Source: Oricola thermophila
Lineage (GTDB): Bacteria > Pseudomonadota > Alphaproteobacteria > Rhizobiales > Rhizobiaceae
Assembly: GCF_013358405.1 (NCBI RefSeq)
Contig: NZ_CP054836.1
Location: forward strand, 124,001-188,000
DNA: 64,000 bases
Direction of reading: 5' to 3'
Each line of letters begins with the position of its first letter. Position 1 is the first letter of the stretch. The notes under the pieces are model-generated. The model was given only the letters and a program-made list of their open reading frames with translations. It made no database searches and was not told the origin of the DNA. The position numbers were made by a program, and so were the translations under genes. This document shows, one piece after another, positions 33,732 to 42,372 of the stretch.

Positions 33732-35498
33732 TTGGGGGACGCATCACGAAGCAAGGGTATCGACCCCGGGGCCATAAGGGCTGCGCTTGACGACATCCTG
33801 CGAAGCGCGACGTTCTCGCGATCCGAAAGGTCGCGGGAACTGCTCAGATATATCGTCGAGCGCGACCTGGAAGGCGAAGCCGACCGGCTGAAGGGCTTTG
33901 CCATCGCGCTCGACGTTTTCGACCGCGAGGACAATTTCGATCCCTCCACCGATGCCGTGGTGCGCGTGCAGGCCGGACGCCTGCGCGACCTTCTCGAAAC
34001 ATACTATTCCGGAGAAGGCGCCGACGCCCGGATACGCATAACGATTCCGCGCGGCACCTATGTGCCCGTCTACAACATGATGCTCCGCGTCCCGCCGCTG
34101 TCGCGCAGCGCGGACAAAGGGAGTGAACCGCCGCCGGTGCAGCAGCCCGAGAAGGAGCCGCTTCCGCAGATCGCGCTGGCGGAGCCCAGGAGCGGGCGCA
34201 GGATGTCCGCCGATCCGGATGGCATGATCCATGTCAGCACGCGGCTGTTCTGGGGCGCGACGGCGACGATCGTGGGCCTGCTGGTCGTGATCCTCGTCCT
34301 GCTGGGCAGCATCTTTCTCGGCGAGGTGAAGCCGCTTCCCGCCGCGGCATCGCGCCTGGCATCGTCGGATGCGGCCATGCTGCGGGACGCGACGCTGCCC
34401 TCCGTCGCGGTCGCTGCCGACACTGACGGCGAATTGCGCCTCATGCTGGAGGATGCCATTCCCCGCTTCGGCAGCGTGGTCTATCGAAACGACAGATCGG
34501 TCACGCTCGACCATCCGCTGGCCGACTTCTACATCAAGACGGTTCAATCGGGCCGCCGTTCGCTCAACGTCCAGTTCTTCCACCGCGAAAGCGGAATCAT
34601 GATCGGGACGGATCACATTCCCGGCGGGCAGAGCGAAAGCGAGATGGCCGATCATGTCTCGCGGATATTGAGCCGCTTCCTGCCGGTCGGCGGCGCGATC
34701 TATGCCTTCCTCGAATCGGAGGGCGGGCTCAATCCGCTGACCAGTTGCCTTGCGACCAGCTCCGCCTATTTCAACAGCCAGTCCGCCGAGCGCCACCGCG
34801 CGGCGCAGGACTGCAACGCGAAGTTGCTGGAAGATGGCGTGAATTCCGCCCTGGTCTATGCCAATCTCGCCTCGCTGGCCGTGGAATCGGTGACCGACGG
34901 CTACGATTATCCCGAGGGCACGACGCTCGACGACGCCCTGAGGCTTGGACGCCGGGCGGTCGAACTGGCACCGCTTTCGGCCACGGCGCACCGGTCACTG
35001 GCCTGGGTGCTGCAGGCTTCCGGCGAACATGCGGCGGCCCTGCAGGAAATCAGCAATGCACATGCCTTCAACAGCTACGATCTCGGCATTGCGGCAAGCT
35101 ATGGCTACACGCTGGTCGCGGTGGGTGATTTCCCGACGGCGGTCTCGGTGCTGGAGCGGGCGACCGAGGCCGCGCCGGTGCATCCCAGCTGGTGGGACTA
35201 TGCCCTGTTCCTGGCGGCATTCCAGACCGGGCGGAATGATCTCGTTTCCTACAGCGCGCGCAAACTGGCGGTCAGCGACCGGTCCCATTACTGCGCCGCC
35301 CGGCTGATTGCCGCCTATATCGAGGGCGACGAGGTGCTCCGCAAGAAGATGCTGAGCGAACTGGCCACCGAGGACAGCATCATCACGCGCGATCCGCTGG
35401 CCTATTATTCGCGCCTGATGCCTCGGCAGGCGGCGGAGAAATTCGTCGCCGTGCTGGCCAAGGCCGGCCTGCAGGTACGGTCCAGCGATGAAGGGTGA
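33732..35498 (+). CDS. membrane protein with N-terminal DNA-binding-like domain and TPR-like C-terminus
   Basis: 588 residues from a TTG start with a weak ribosome site. Residues 15-115 match the N-terminal domain of TolB/adenylate-cyclase-like regulators: ILRSATFSRSERSRELLRYIVE, LKGFAIALDVFDREDNFDPSTDAVVRVQAGRLRDLL and ITIPRGTYVPVY. A Pro-rich linker leads to a membrane helix at about 174-196. The remainder has a non-TPR globular part (200-330) and then TPR-like helices (about 365-570, for example YANLASLAVESV and HRSLAWVLQASGEHAAALQEIS). It looks like a membrane-tethered regulator, with the N-terminus in the cytoplasm. The signal is unknown. Its stop overlaps the next gene's start by 11 bases. 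Confidence 0.82.
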   Translation: MGDASRSKGIDPGAIRAALDDILRSATFSRSERSRELLRYIVERDLEGEADRLKGFAIALDVFDREDNFDPSTDAVVRVQAGRLRDLLETYYSGEGADARIRITIPRGTYVPVYNMMLRVPPLSRSADKGSEPPPVQQPEKEPLPQIALAEPRSGRRMSADPDGMIHVSTRLFWGATATIVGLLVVILVLLGSIFLGEVKPLPAAASRLASSDAAMLRDATLPSVAVAADTDGELRLMLEDAIPRFGSVVYRNDRSVTLDHPLADFYIKTVQSGRRSLNVQFFHRESGIMIGTDHIPGGQSESEMADHVSRILSRFLPVGGAIYAFLESEGGLNPLTSCLATSSAYFNSQSAERHRAAQDCNAKLLEDGVNSALVYANLASLAVESVTDGYDYPEGTTLDDALRLGRRAVELAPLSATAHRSLAWVLQASGEHAAALQEISNAHAFNSYDLGIAASYGYTLVAVGDFPTAVSVLERATEAAPVHPSWWDYALFLAAFQTGRNDLVSYSARKLAVSDRSHYCAARLIAAYIEGDEVLRKKMLSELATEDSIITRDPLAYYSRLMPRQAAEKFVAVLAKAGLQVRSSDEG

Positions 35499-36261
35499 GC
35501 CCGTTCCGGTGCTTTCCTTCCGCGAGGCGGGGGCGGCCGGCGGACCGGATTTCATGCTGCTGCACGGCTTCGGCGGTTCGGGGGCGCATTTCAGGCCGGT
35601 TGCCGAGGACCTGGCGGCGCGGGCACGCGTGACAATGCCTGACCTGCCGGGCCACGGGGCATCCTTCGACGTGGCCGGGTCGCGCCATCCGCGCGCGGCG
35701 GCCGAAGCGGTGCTGGCGACTGCCGACGCGGCCGGCATCGGGCGGTTCCACCTCGCAGGTTTCTCGATGGGCGGTGCGGTGGCCTGCCTGATCGCCCTGG
35801 CCGCGCCGGAACGGGTTCTTTCCCTCACATTGCTCGCACCCGGCGGGTTCGGAACGGAGATCGCCGCCGGCACGCTGCGCGAATTCGGCATCGCACGCGA
35901 AGCCGATGCCGTGCGCCGCGCGCTCGCGAAAATGATGGCGCCGGGCGCGACGCCGCCGGAGCGCGAGGTCGCGCTGATTGCCGCGGAGCGGGAAAACGAA
36001 AGGCTCGCCGGCGAGATCGCGGCGATAGCGGAGGCGATTACCCGCGACGGCAAGCAGGGCGAGATCCCGCGGGCGATGCTGGCGGGAATCCGTTGCCCGG
36101 TGCGCGTGGTGTGGGGCACGGCCGATCCGGTCCTGCCCGTCTCCCAGTGCCGCGACCTGCCGGAAAACTTTCGCGTCGATCTGGTCGAGGGGGCCGGGCA
36201 CATGCTGGTGGCGGAGGCGCCGGAGGCCGTGCGCGCGGCGCTGGCGGCGCAACTCGCCTGA
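35488..36261 (+). CDS. alpha/beta hydrolase
   Basis: 257 residues. The oxyanion-hole turn is LLHGFGG (near 27), the nucleophile elbow is AGFSMGGAVA (Ser about 93), the acid is probably D in WGTADPVLP, and the His is in VEGAGHMLV. The fold matches lipase/esterase or acyl-hydrolase alpha/beta hydrolases; a MenH or acyl-carrier role is possible but untested. It starts 11 bases before the stop of the TPR-like gene and may be co-expressed with it. Confidence 0.88.
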   Translation: MKGEPVPVLSFREAGAAGGPDFMLLHGFGGSGAHFRPVAEDLAARARVTMPDLPGHGASFDVAGSRHPRAAAEAVLATADAAGIGRFHLAGFSMGGAVACLIALAAPERVLSLTLLAPGGFGTEIAAGTLREFGIAREADAVRRALAKMMAPGATPPEREVALIAAERENERLAGEIAAIAEAITRDGKQGEIPRAMLAGIRCPVRVVWGTADPVLPVSQCRDLPENFRVDLVEGAGHMLVAEAPEAVRAALAAQLA

Positions 36262-36356
36262 TCGCGAAACCGCGTTTCCAGGCGGCGCAAAAAGAGTCGC
36301 TTCGGCCCGCGTTTATTGTTAACAAAACATGAACGCGACGCGAACGGGAACTGCCC

Positions 36357-37091
36357 ATGAGCATGGATAACAGCAAACCAGGTGAACCGGCGACAGGCCG
36401 GCTTGTCGATGCCGTTCGCAAGGTGCGTATCGCCTCTGCGGACAAGTCGGACGTGGTCGTCGAGATGCGCGATGCCACGCTGACGCGGCTGGAACTGCTG
36501 GCGCAGGACCTGCAGCCGGTCATCGACGAGGTGCCGGAGGACGACGACCGTTTCGACTTCGCCCTGTCTTCCGGCCTGCAGCCCCGCTTCTGGATCGATG
36601 CCACCGCGCATGTGGCCATGGCACCGGACCGGCGGACCTATCGCTTCGTGCGCGACACCCGGCTCGGCCGGATCGTGCTGGCCGAGTCCGCCGACCGCGC
36701 GGCGATCGTCGATGCGGTGATCGATCATGTCGCCATGCGTATCCACGAGCGCGAACTGGTGCTGGCCGGCGAGACCGTCTCCTATCGCGGACTGCGGACC
36801 GGGCGGGAAAGCCCGGCGAAGGCGGCAGACGCGGAATTGCCCCCGGACGAACAGGTCAGCCGCATAGAGAGGGCCGTCGAAGCGCTCCACAAGGACGAAG
36901 ACGGATCGACGGAGACGGTGCACGGATCGGCCGCGCAGCAGGATGGGACGCACGCCGCATCCGCAATACGGCCGCGCCGGCGCGGCATCGCCCGGACGAT
37001 CGCCGGCGGGTTGGCCTGGATCCTGTTTGGCGCGGCGGCCGGCGGCGCGATCGTTCTCTATCTCTACCGCCAGTTCCCGTTTCAGCCGTAG
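36357..37091 (+). CDS. hypothetical protein with C-terminal membrane anchor
   Basis: 244 residues, family not recognised. The N-terminal 130 residues form a mixed alpha/beta domain (LVDAVRKVRIASADKSDVVVEMRDATLTRLELL, RFWIDATAHVAM, RTYRFVRDTRLG). An Arg-rich stretch near 205 precedes a single TM helix (GGLAWILFGAAAGGAIVLYLY, about 215-236), so most of the protein is cytoplasmic. It ends 10 bases inside the convergent metallophosphoesterase frame. The AT-rich upstream region contains GTTAAC at 36318-36326, but not a full CtrA box. Confidence 0.75.
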   Translation: MSMDNSKPGEPATGRLVDAVRKVRIASADKSDVVVEMRDATLTRLELLAQDLQPVIDEVPEDDDRFDFALSSGLQPRFWIDATAHVAMAPDRRTYRFVRDTRLGRIVLAESADRAAIVDAVIDHVAMRIHERELVLAGETVSYRGLRTGRESPAKAADAELPPDEQVSRIERAVEALHKDEDGSTETVHGSAAQQDGTHAASAIRPRRRGIARTIAGGLAWILFGAAAGGAIVLYLYRQFPFQP

Positions 37092-37990
37092 AGGACGCGG
37101 CGGTCCGTCACCGCGACGGTGCCCGTTCTCCCGGTCAGCGAATGCGCTTCCAGGCTGCATTGCCAGCGACCGGGCTCTCCCGCGATCGCGAACAGGTTGA
37201 ACGCTGCGGCGGGGCGCCTGCCGCCCGGCTCCTCGCCGGCGGCCGGAACGCCGATGACCGGAACCGCAAGATCGCCGGGGCCGGGGATCTCGTTGCGCTG
37301 GGCCAGATGGGTATGGCCGTGCAGGACCAGTTCCGCGCCGTGCTTGCGGATGGTTTCCTGGAACAGGCCGATACCGTAGAGGCGCTTGTGCGCCGCTGCC
37401 GCGCGGCGCACCGGCGGGTGGTGGATCAGGACGACGCGGAACAGGCCCTTTTGCCGCGCGTCTTCCAGGACCTGCGAGAGACCGTCCGCCTGCCTTCGCG
37501 TGAACACGCCAGAAGCCATGAAGGGGCCGGTCGCCACCGCACTGTTGACGCCGATGATCGCGGCCGGTCCGCGCTCGCGCAGGAAGGGGAAACCGTGACG
37601 CGTCAGCGGGATGGCGGCCGCATCGGATGTCATGTTGGCGTGCCAGGCGGCGACCGCGCGGGCGAGCGCGCCCGGCACATAGGCATCGTGGTTGCCCGGC
37701 ACGACGCTGACGGCTGCGGGGTCGCCGAGACCCCGCAGCCAGGCGGCGGCATTGGCTATCTCTGCATCGAGGGCGAGATTCGTCAGGTCGCCCGTGACGG
37801 CGACATGGTCGGGCGCGCTGCCCTTCATGGCGGCGACAAGGCGGTCCAGCGCGTCGCCGGCCATGTGGCGGGCGCGGTTGCGCTTCCAGTTGATGTAGCC
37901 GGTGATGCGCTTCGAGAAGAGCTCGCGCCGGCGCACGGGCGGCAGCGGCGCGAGGTGGGCGTCGGATATATGTGCGAGACGAAACGTCAT
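37082..37990 (-). CDS. metallophosphoesterase
   Basis: 302 residues of the calcineurin-like phosphoesterase superfamily. Metal-binding motifs appear in order: AHISDAHL (near 6-13), VTGDLTNL, VPGNHDAY, then HHPPVRRA and HGHTHLAQR. These supply the dinuclear metal site. Similar enzymes include UDP-diacylglucosamine pyrophosphatase and cyclic nucleotide phosphodiesterases; the substrate is not determined. ATG at 37990 was chosen because the motif begins six residues in; the frame extends to 38065. Confidence 0.9.
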   Translation of the reverse strand: MTFRLAHISDAHLAPLPPVRRRELFSKRITGYINWKRNRARHMAGDALDRLVAAMKGSAPDHVAVTGDLTNLALDAEIANAAAWLRGLGDPAAVSVVPGNHDAYVPGALARAVAAWHANMTSDAAAIPLTRHGFPFLRERGPAAIIGVNSAVATGPFMASGVFTRRQADGLSQVLEDARQKGLFRVVLIHHPPVRRAAAAHKRLYGIGLFQETIRKHGAELVLHGHTHLAQRNEIPGPGDLAVPVIGVPAAGEEPGGRRPAAAFNLFAIAGEPGRWQCSLEAHSLTGRTGTVAVTDRRVLYG

Positions 37991-38037
37991 CACCCTTTCG
38001 TAAGGCAGCGCGGGCGGATTACAAGCGGGGAAACGCC

Positions 38038-38526
38038 ATGTTCCCAACCCAGGAAGCGACCGCACCCATGAAACCCGATCTTCGCACGAGGCTCTTCCAT
38101 GCCTGGTTCCTGCTGACGCGGCCGATGACGCTGGGCGTGCGCGCCCTTGCGCTGGACGAGGGCGGCCGCGTGCTGCTGGTCAGGCATACCTATGTCGACG
38201 GCTGGCACCTGCCCGGCGGCGGCGTGGAGACCGGCGAGACGGTCCACGATGCGCTGGAGAAGGAACTGCGGGAGGAGGCCAATGCCGAACTCGGCGCGCC
38301 GCCGCGGCTGCATTCGATCCACTTCAACCGGCAGGCAACGCGGCGCGACCACGTGGTGCTTTTCCATTGCGACAAGGTGCGCCAGTTCGCGCCGAAAAGC
38401 CGGGATCGCGAGATCATCGCGGCAGAGTTCTTCGATCCCGATGCCCTGCCGGAGGGGGTGACGCGCTCAACCGCGGCGCGCATCCGGGAATTCAGGGAGG
38501 GCATCGCCCCCGATCCCTACTGGTGA
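38038..38526 (+). CDS. Nudix hydrolase with a Lys variant of the Nudix box
   Basis: 162 residues. A short hydrophobic N-terminus (LFHAWFLLTRPMTLGVRALAL) leads to LLVRHTYVDGWHLPGGGVETGETVHDALEKELREEANAEL. This is the Nudix helix, but Arg of the REUxEE core is Lys (KELREE) and the following Gly is Asn. The catalytic glutamates are kept, so activity on a nucleotide diphosphate is likely. Start ATG 38038 or Met at 38068 are both possible. It converges on the hydroquinone reductase with a 10-base overlap. Confidence 0.82.
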   Translation: MFPTQEATAPMKPDLRTRLFHAWFLLTRPMTLGVRALALDEGGRVLLVRHTYVDGWHLPGGGVETGETVHDALEKELREEANAELGAPPRLHSIHFNRQATRRDHVVLFHCDKVRQFAPKSRDREIIAAEFFDPDALPEGVTRSTAARIREFREGIAPDPYW

Positions 38527-39506
38527 GCCGGGAAGCGGTCGCGGTCGTGCGGCGCGGCATAGTCGATGTCCGGACCGGCGGGCACGATGCGCGTCGGGTT
38601 GATGGTCTCGTGGCTGCGGTAATAATGCTTCTTGATGTGCTCGAGATCCACGGTTTCCGCGACGCCGGGCACCTGGTACAGGTCGCGGGTGTAGCTCGAC
38701 AGGTTCGGATAGTCGGCAATGCGGCGGATGTTGCACTTGAAGTGACCGACATAGACCGGGTCGAAGCGCACCAGCGTGGTGAACAGGCGCCAGTCGGCCT
38801 CGGTGAGGCGGTCGCCGACCAGGTAGCGTTGGCGCGACAGGCGGTCCTCGAGGCGGTCGAGCGCGTCGAAAACATCGGCAACGGCCTCGTCATAGGCCTC
38901 CTGCGTGGTGGCGAAACCGGCGCGATAGACGCCGTTGTTGACGTTCGGATAGACGAGGTCGTTGATGGCGTCGATCTCGGCGCGCAGGCCCTCCGGGTAG
39001 AAGTCCGCGTCGTCGCCGGTCAGGCCGTCGAAGGCCGAGTTGAACATGCGGATGATCTCGGAGGACTCGTTGGAGACGATGGTCTCGCGCTTCCTGTCCC
39101 AGAGAACCGGCACGGTGACGCGGCCCGAATAGTCCAGCCTGGCCCTGATATAGAGATCGCGCAGGAACTCGAGGCCGTAGAGATGATCGCCGGTCGAGCC
39201 TTCCTCCGTGTCGAAGGTCCAGCCGTCATCGGCCATGAAGTGGGAGACGACGGAGACGGAGACGAGATCCTCGAGCCTTTTCAGCCTGCGGAAGATCAGG
39301 GTGCGGTGCGCCCAGGGGCAGGCGAGCGAGACATAGAGATGATACCGGCCCGCCTCGGCCGGAAAGCCGCCCTCCCCGGAGGGGCCGGCGCTGCCGTCAG
39401 GCGTCACCCAGTTGCGGAACTGCGAATCCGTGCGCACGAAGCGGCCGCCGGATTTCTCCGTGTCGTACCACTGGCTGCTCCATTTGCCGTCGATCAGAAG
39501 TCCCAT
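38517..39506 (-). CDS. glutathionyl-hydroquinone reductase (omega-class GST, YqjG/PcpF type)
   Basis: 329 residues. The N-terminal thioredoxin-like domain contains YVSLACPWAHRTLI with the catalytic Cys (about residue 63), and the C-terminal helical domain has YLVGDRLTEADWRLFTTLVRFDPVYVGHFKCN and YPNLSSYTRDLYQVPGVAETV. These are the signatures of S-glutathionyl-hydroquinone reductases, which remove glutathione from conjugated quinones. Length is typical. No clear neighbour in the same pathway. Confidence 0.93.
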   Translation of the reverse strand: MGLLIDGKWSSQWYDTEKSGGRFVRTDSQFRNWVTPDGSAGPSGEGGFPAEAGRYHLYVSLACPWAHRTLIFRRLKRLEDLVSVSVVSHFMADDGWTFDTEEGSTGDHLYGLEFLRDLYIRARLDYSGRVTVPVLWDRKRETIVSNESSEIIRMFNSAFDGLTGDDADFYPEGLRAEIDAINDLVYPNVNNGVYRAGFATTQEAYDEAVADVFDALDRLEDRLSRQRYLVGDRLTEADWRLFTTLVRFDPVYVGHFKCNIRRIADYPNLSSYTRDLYQVPGVAETVDLEHIKKHYYRSHETINPTRIVPAGPDIDYAAPHDRDRFPAHQ

Positions 39507-39766
39507 TCCCGCATCCTTTCCGTTCCACCGTTCACCTAGTTGCTGCAGGGCGTCCCGTCAGGTGGCAAAATGTCGAACGATGCGTCACCACGCAGGAATC
39601 TCGCCTCGCGGCTGCAAAAAAAGGTTGGACCGCCGGCCCGTGCTTTGCTAGGCGGAAAACATGAGCACCGCGATCAGGGCAATTTCCCTCCGACGATGAA
39701 CCGGGACGGCTTCGCCGCCACCGGACATTCCTGCCGTTTTCATCGTCGTTCCAGCCTGGTGCCAAC

Positions 39767-40279
39767 ATGACCGCCTTCACCATCCTGCCCGAAACGGGCG
39801 AATTCGACCCTGCCATCGAGCAACTTCACGCCGAGGCCTTCGGACCGGGACGCTATGCGCGCGCCGCGTTTCGCGTGCGCGAGCAGGGGCCGCACGACCG
39901 GGCGCTGTCCTTCGTGGCGGTGGCCGAAAACGGGGGTACGCTTCTCGGCTCGGTGCGGCAGACCCGCATCGAGACGTCGGGGACGGGCGCACGCGGCCTG
40001 CTGCTCGGCCCGCTGGCGGTGCGCGAGGGGCTGAAGGGCAGGGGCATCGGCAAGGCGCTGATGCGCAGGGCGGTGGACGCCGCGCGCGAGGCGAAGGCGC
40101 CCTTCATCCTGCTGGTCGGCGACAGACCCTATTACTGGCCGTTCGGCTTCGAGGCCGTGCCGGCCGGCAAGGTGCAGATGCCCGGCCCGGTGGACCCGGC
40201 GCGGCTTCTGGTTTGCGAACTGGTGCCGGAGGCTGCCGAGACGCTGGGCGGGATGGTCCGGTGGCGGGGCGGAAGCTGA
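39767..40279 (+). CDS. GNAT family N-acetyltransferase (YhbS-like)
   Basis: 170 residues. The CoA-binding motif is LAVREGLKGRGIGKALMRRAVDAAR (Q/RxxGxG/A near residue 90), preceded by the substrate-side TRIETSGTGARGLLLGPLAV and followed by ILLVGDRPYYWPFGFE. These match YhbS-like acetyltransferases. The acceptor is unknown. The 260 bases before it (39507-39766) hold no supported gene. Confidence 0.9.
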   Translation: MTAFTILPETGEFDPAIEQLHAEAFGPGRYARAAFRVREQGPHDRALSFVAVAENGGTLLGSVRQTRIETSGTGARGLLLGPLAVREGLKGRGIGKALMRRAVDAAREAKAPFILLVGDRPYYWPFGFEAVPAGKVQMPGPVDPARLLVCELVPEAAETLGGMVRWRGGS

Positions 40280-40286
40280 CCGGCCG

Positions 40287-42371
40287 CTACCTTCCTTCTC
40301 TCACCCACGTCCCGGCGAGGACGAGCAGCAGCAACGCCAGCCCGAGGAAACCCGAGAAGAGCGAGTAACGGCTGACGCCGAGCAACTCGGTCTCCTCCGT
40401 CGCGCGCAGGCCGATCCAGTTGCCGCCGGCGGCACTGGCAGTGGCGCGGACGGGGAGTATTCCCGGCACGTCCAGCGATCCGGAATCGTCGAGCAGGCGG
40501 CGGATCGAGCCGCCGCTGGCCTCCGCCACCGGGCGCAACACGTCGAGGGTGGAAATCATGGAGCTGAACTCCGGCGCGTCGACCGGGCCGGCATGGGCCA
40601 GCGTCGAGAACTCGCCCTGGGAAATTTCGTAGAGGCCAACCTCGCCGACCTCGACCTGTGCCGAGAATATGCCGTTGCCGTTGTTCTCAAGCGCCACTTC
40701 CATTTCCTCGCCGGATGGCGAGCGGATGATCGCGGGCGCTGCCTCGTCGGCCATGGTCTGGCGGCGGATGGAAAGGGTCTGGCCGTCCGTCGAGGCGGTC
40801 AAAGCCTCCTCCTCCAGTTCCGGCTCCTTCATCAGCCAGTGGGCCATGCGGCGATAGAGCCCGACATGGGGCCCGCCGCCCTCGAAGCCGCGGGCCCACA
40901 GCCAGCCGTGATCCGACAGGATCATGCCGACGCGGCCCTCGCCGAAGCGGTTGAGGACCAGCAGGGGCTGCTCGTCGGGACCCTGCATGGCGACGATGCC
41001 ATCCGGGGTGTCGACGTCGATGGCGCGGAACCAGCGTCCCCAGTTCGGCGGTTCGCTGGTACCGCCTTCCAGATCGCGGGTGACCGGGTGGCGCCGTCCT
41101 TCCTCGGAAATGCGCGGGAAATAGCCCCTGGCCGTGACGACACCGGTCGGCGTGGCGGGCAGGGCACTGACCAAGGGCGTGTTGGCGATGGAGGTCTCGC
41201 CGGCATATTCGGGACCGGCCGCGACCAGCAGCGCCCCGCCGCCGCGCACATATTCGGCGATGTAGTCGTAATAGAGCGACGGCAGCACGTTGCGATACTG
41301 GTAGCGGTCGAAGATGATGAGGTCGAAATCCTCGATCTTCTCCACGAAAAGCTCGCGCGTCGGGAAGGCGATCAGCGAAAGCTGGTTGATGGGCGTTCCG
41401 TCCTGCTTCTCCGGCGGGCGAAGGATGGTGAAGTGGACGAGATCCACCGAGGCGTCCGACTTCAGCAGGTTGCGCCAGGTGCGCTCGCCCGAATGGGGCT
41501 CGCCGGAGACCAGCAGGACGCGCAGGTTCTCTCGGATGCCCTGCAACTCGGCGACGGCTCGGTTGTTGGACAGCGTCAGCTCGCCGTCCAGCCCGTCGAC
41601 CGCGAGCTCGACGATATTGGTGCCGGCGCGGTCGAGCTCCAGTTCCAGCGGCGTCTCGACGCCGGGAATGGCGGTTTCGGTCGCGACGAGTTCGCCATTG
41701 AGGAATATCTGCACCCGGGCAGCACCGGATTCGTCCACATTGGTGTCGGTGATGCGGTAGGTCATGGCGACCGGCTTGCCGGTGATGGCGAAACGCGGCG
41801 CCTGGGCGAACCCGATCTTGCGGTCGAACTCGTCCGGGCGGCCGGTGGCCAGAACGTGAAGCGGCGCACCCGCCGGAAGGCCGGTCTCGTCGCCGGACGG
41901 CACGTCGTGAACCTGCCCGTCGGTGATCATGATCGCGCCACCGAGCCGCGATGGCGGCACGTCGCGGATGGCGGCGGACAGGGCCTCGAAAAGCCGCGTC
42001 TCGGCGCCGGCGCCGGCACCCTCCGTCACGCCCGCATCGACCTCGCGCAGCTCGAATTGCGGGAAGCGGGCAAGCCGGTCCTTCAGCATGTCCAGCGCGC
42101 GGTCGGTGGTTTCGGGCCGGCCGTCGAGCTTCTGGCTCTGGCTGCGGTCGACGACCAGCGGAACGACGGTGGAAAGCGGCGCGCGCTCTTCCTCGTTGAT
42201 CACGGGATTGGCGATGGCGAGCGCCAGCGCGGTGGCCGCGCCGGCGCGCAGCGCGGCGCCGCGGGTGCGCGAGACCAGCGCCCAGACGACCAGTGCCGCG
42301 ACAGGCAGGCAGACGATCGCGAGCAGCCACCAGGCGGCTAGCGGAGCGAAGTCGAGCGAAAGCGTCACCAT
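40287..42371 (-). CDS. large membrane protein with VWA/glutamine-amidotransferase-like core
   Basis: 694 residues, last gene of the MoxR operon. Two N-terminal membrane helices (about 11-30 and 38-55) are followed by a large extracytoplasmic region and one C-terminal helix (SLFSGFLGLALLLLVLAGTWV). The periplasmic region contains VVPLVVDRSQSQK and GGAIMITDGQVHD, a von Willebrand-A-like strand pattern, and a class-I-glutamine-amidotransferase-like fold near IIFDRYQYRNVLPSLYYDYIAEYVRGGGALLVAAGPEY. Such proteins always accompany MoxR/DUF58 genes; catalysis is unlikely. One base separates its start from the previous stop, so they are one operon. Confidence 0.85.
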   Translation of the reverse strand: MVTLSLDFAPLAAWWLLAIVCLPVAALVVWALVSRTRGAALRAGAATALALAIANPVINEEERAPLSTVVPLVVDRSQSQKLDGRPETTDRALDMLKDRLARFPQFELREVDAGVTEGAGAGAETRLFEALSAAIRDVPPSRLGGAIMITDGQVHDVPSGDETGLPAGAPLHVLATGRPDEFDRKIGFAQAPRFAITGKPVAMTYRITDTNVDESGAARVQIFLNGELVATETAIPGVETPLELELDRAGTNIVELAVDGLDGELTLSNNRAVAELQGIRENLRVLLVSGEPHSGERTWRNLLKSDASVDLVHFTILRPPEKQDGTPINQLSLIAFPTRELFVEKIEDFDLIIFDRYQYRNVLPSLYYDYIAEYVRGGGALLVAAGPEYAGETSIANTPLVSALPATPTGVVTARGYFPRISEEGRRHPVTRDLEGGTSEPPNWGRWFRAIDVDTPDGIVAMQGPDEQPLLVLNRFGEGRVGMILSDHGWLWARGFEGGGPHVGLYRRMAHWLMKEPELEEEALTASTDGQTLSIRRQTMADEAAPAIIRSPSGEEMEVALENNGNGIFSAQVEVGEVGLYEISQGEFSTLAHAGPVDAPEFSSMISTLDVLRPVAEASGGSIRRLLDDSGSLDVPGILPVRATASAAGGNWIGLRATEETELLGVSRYSLFSGFLGLALLLLVLAGTWVREGR

Positions 42372-42372
42372 G

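Noticed and set aside
36310-36330. Possible CtrA box at GTTAAC upstream of the 36357 gene
   Set aside because: Only one TTAA half with no second half 7 bases away; a symmetric GTTAAC is not enough.
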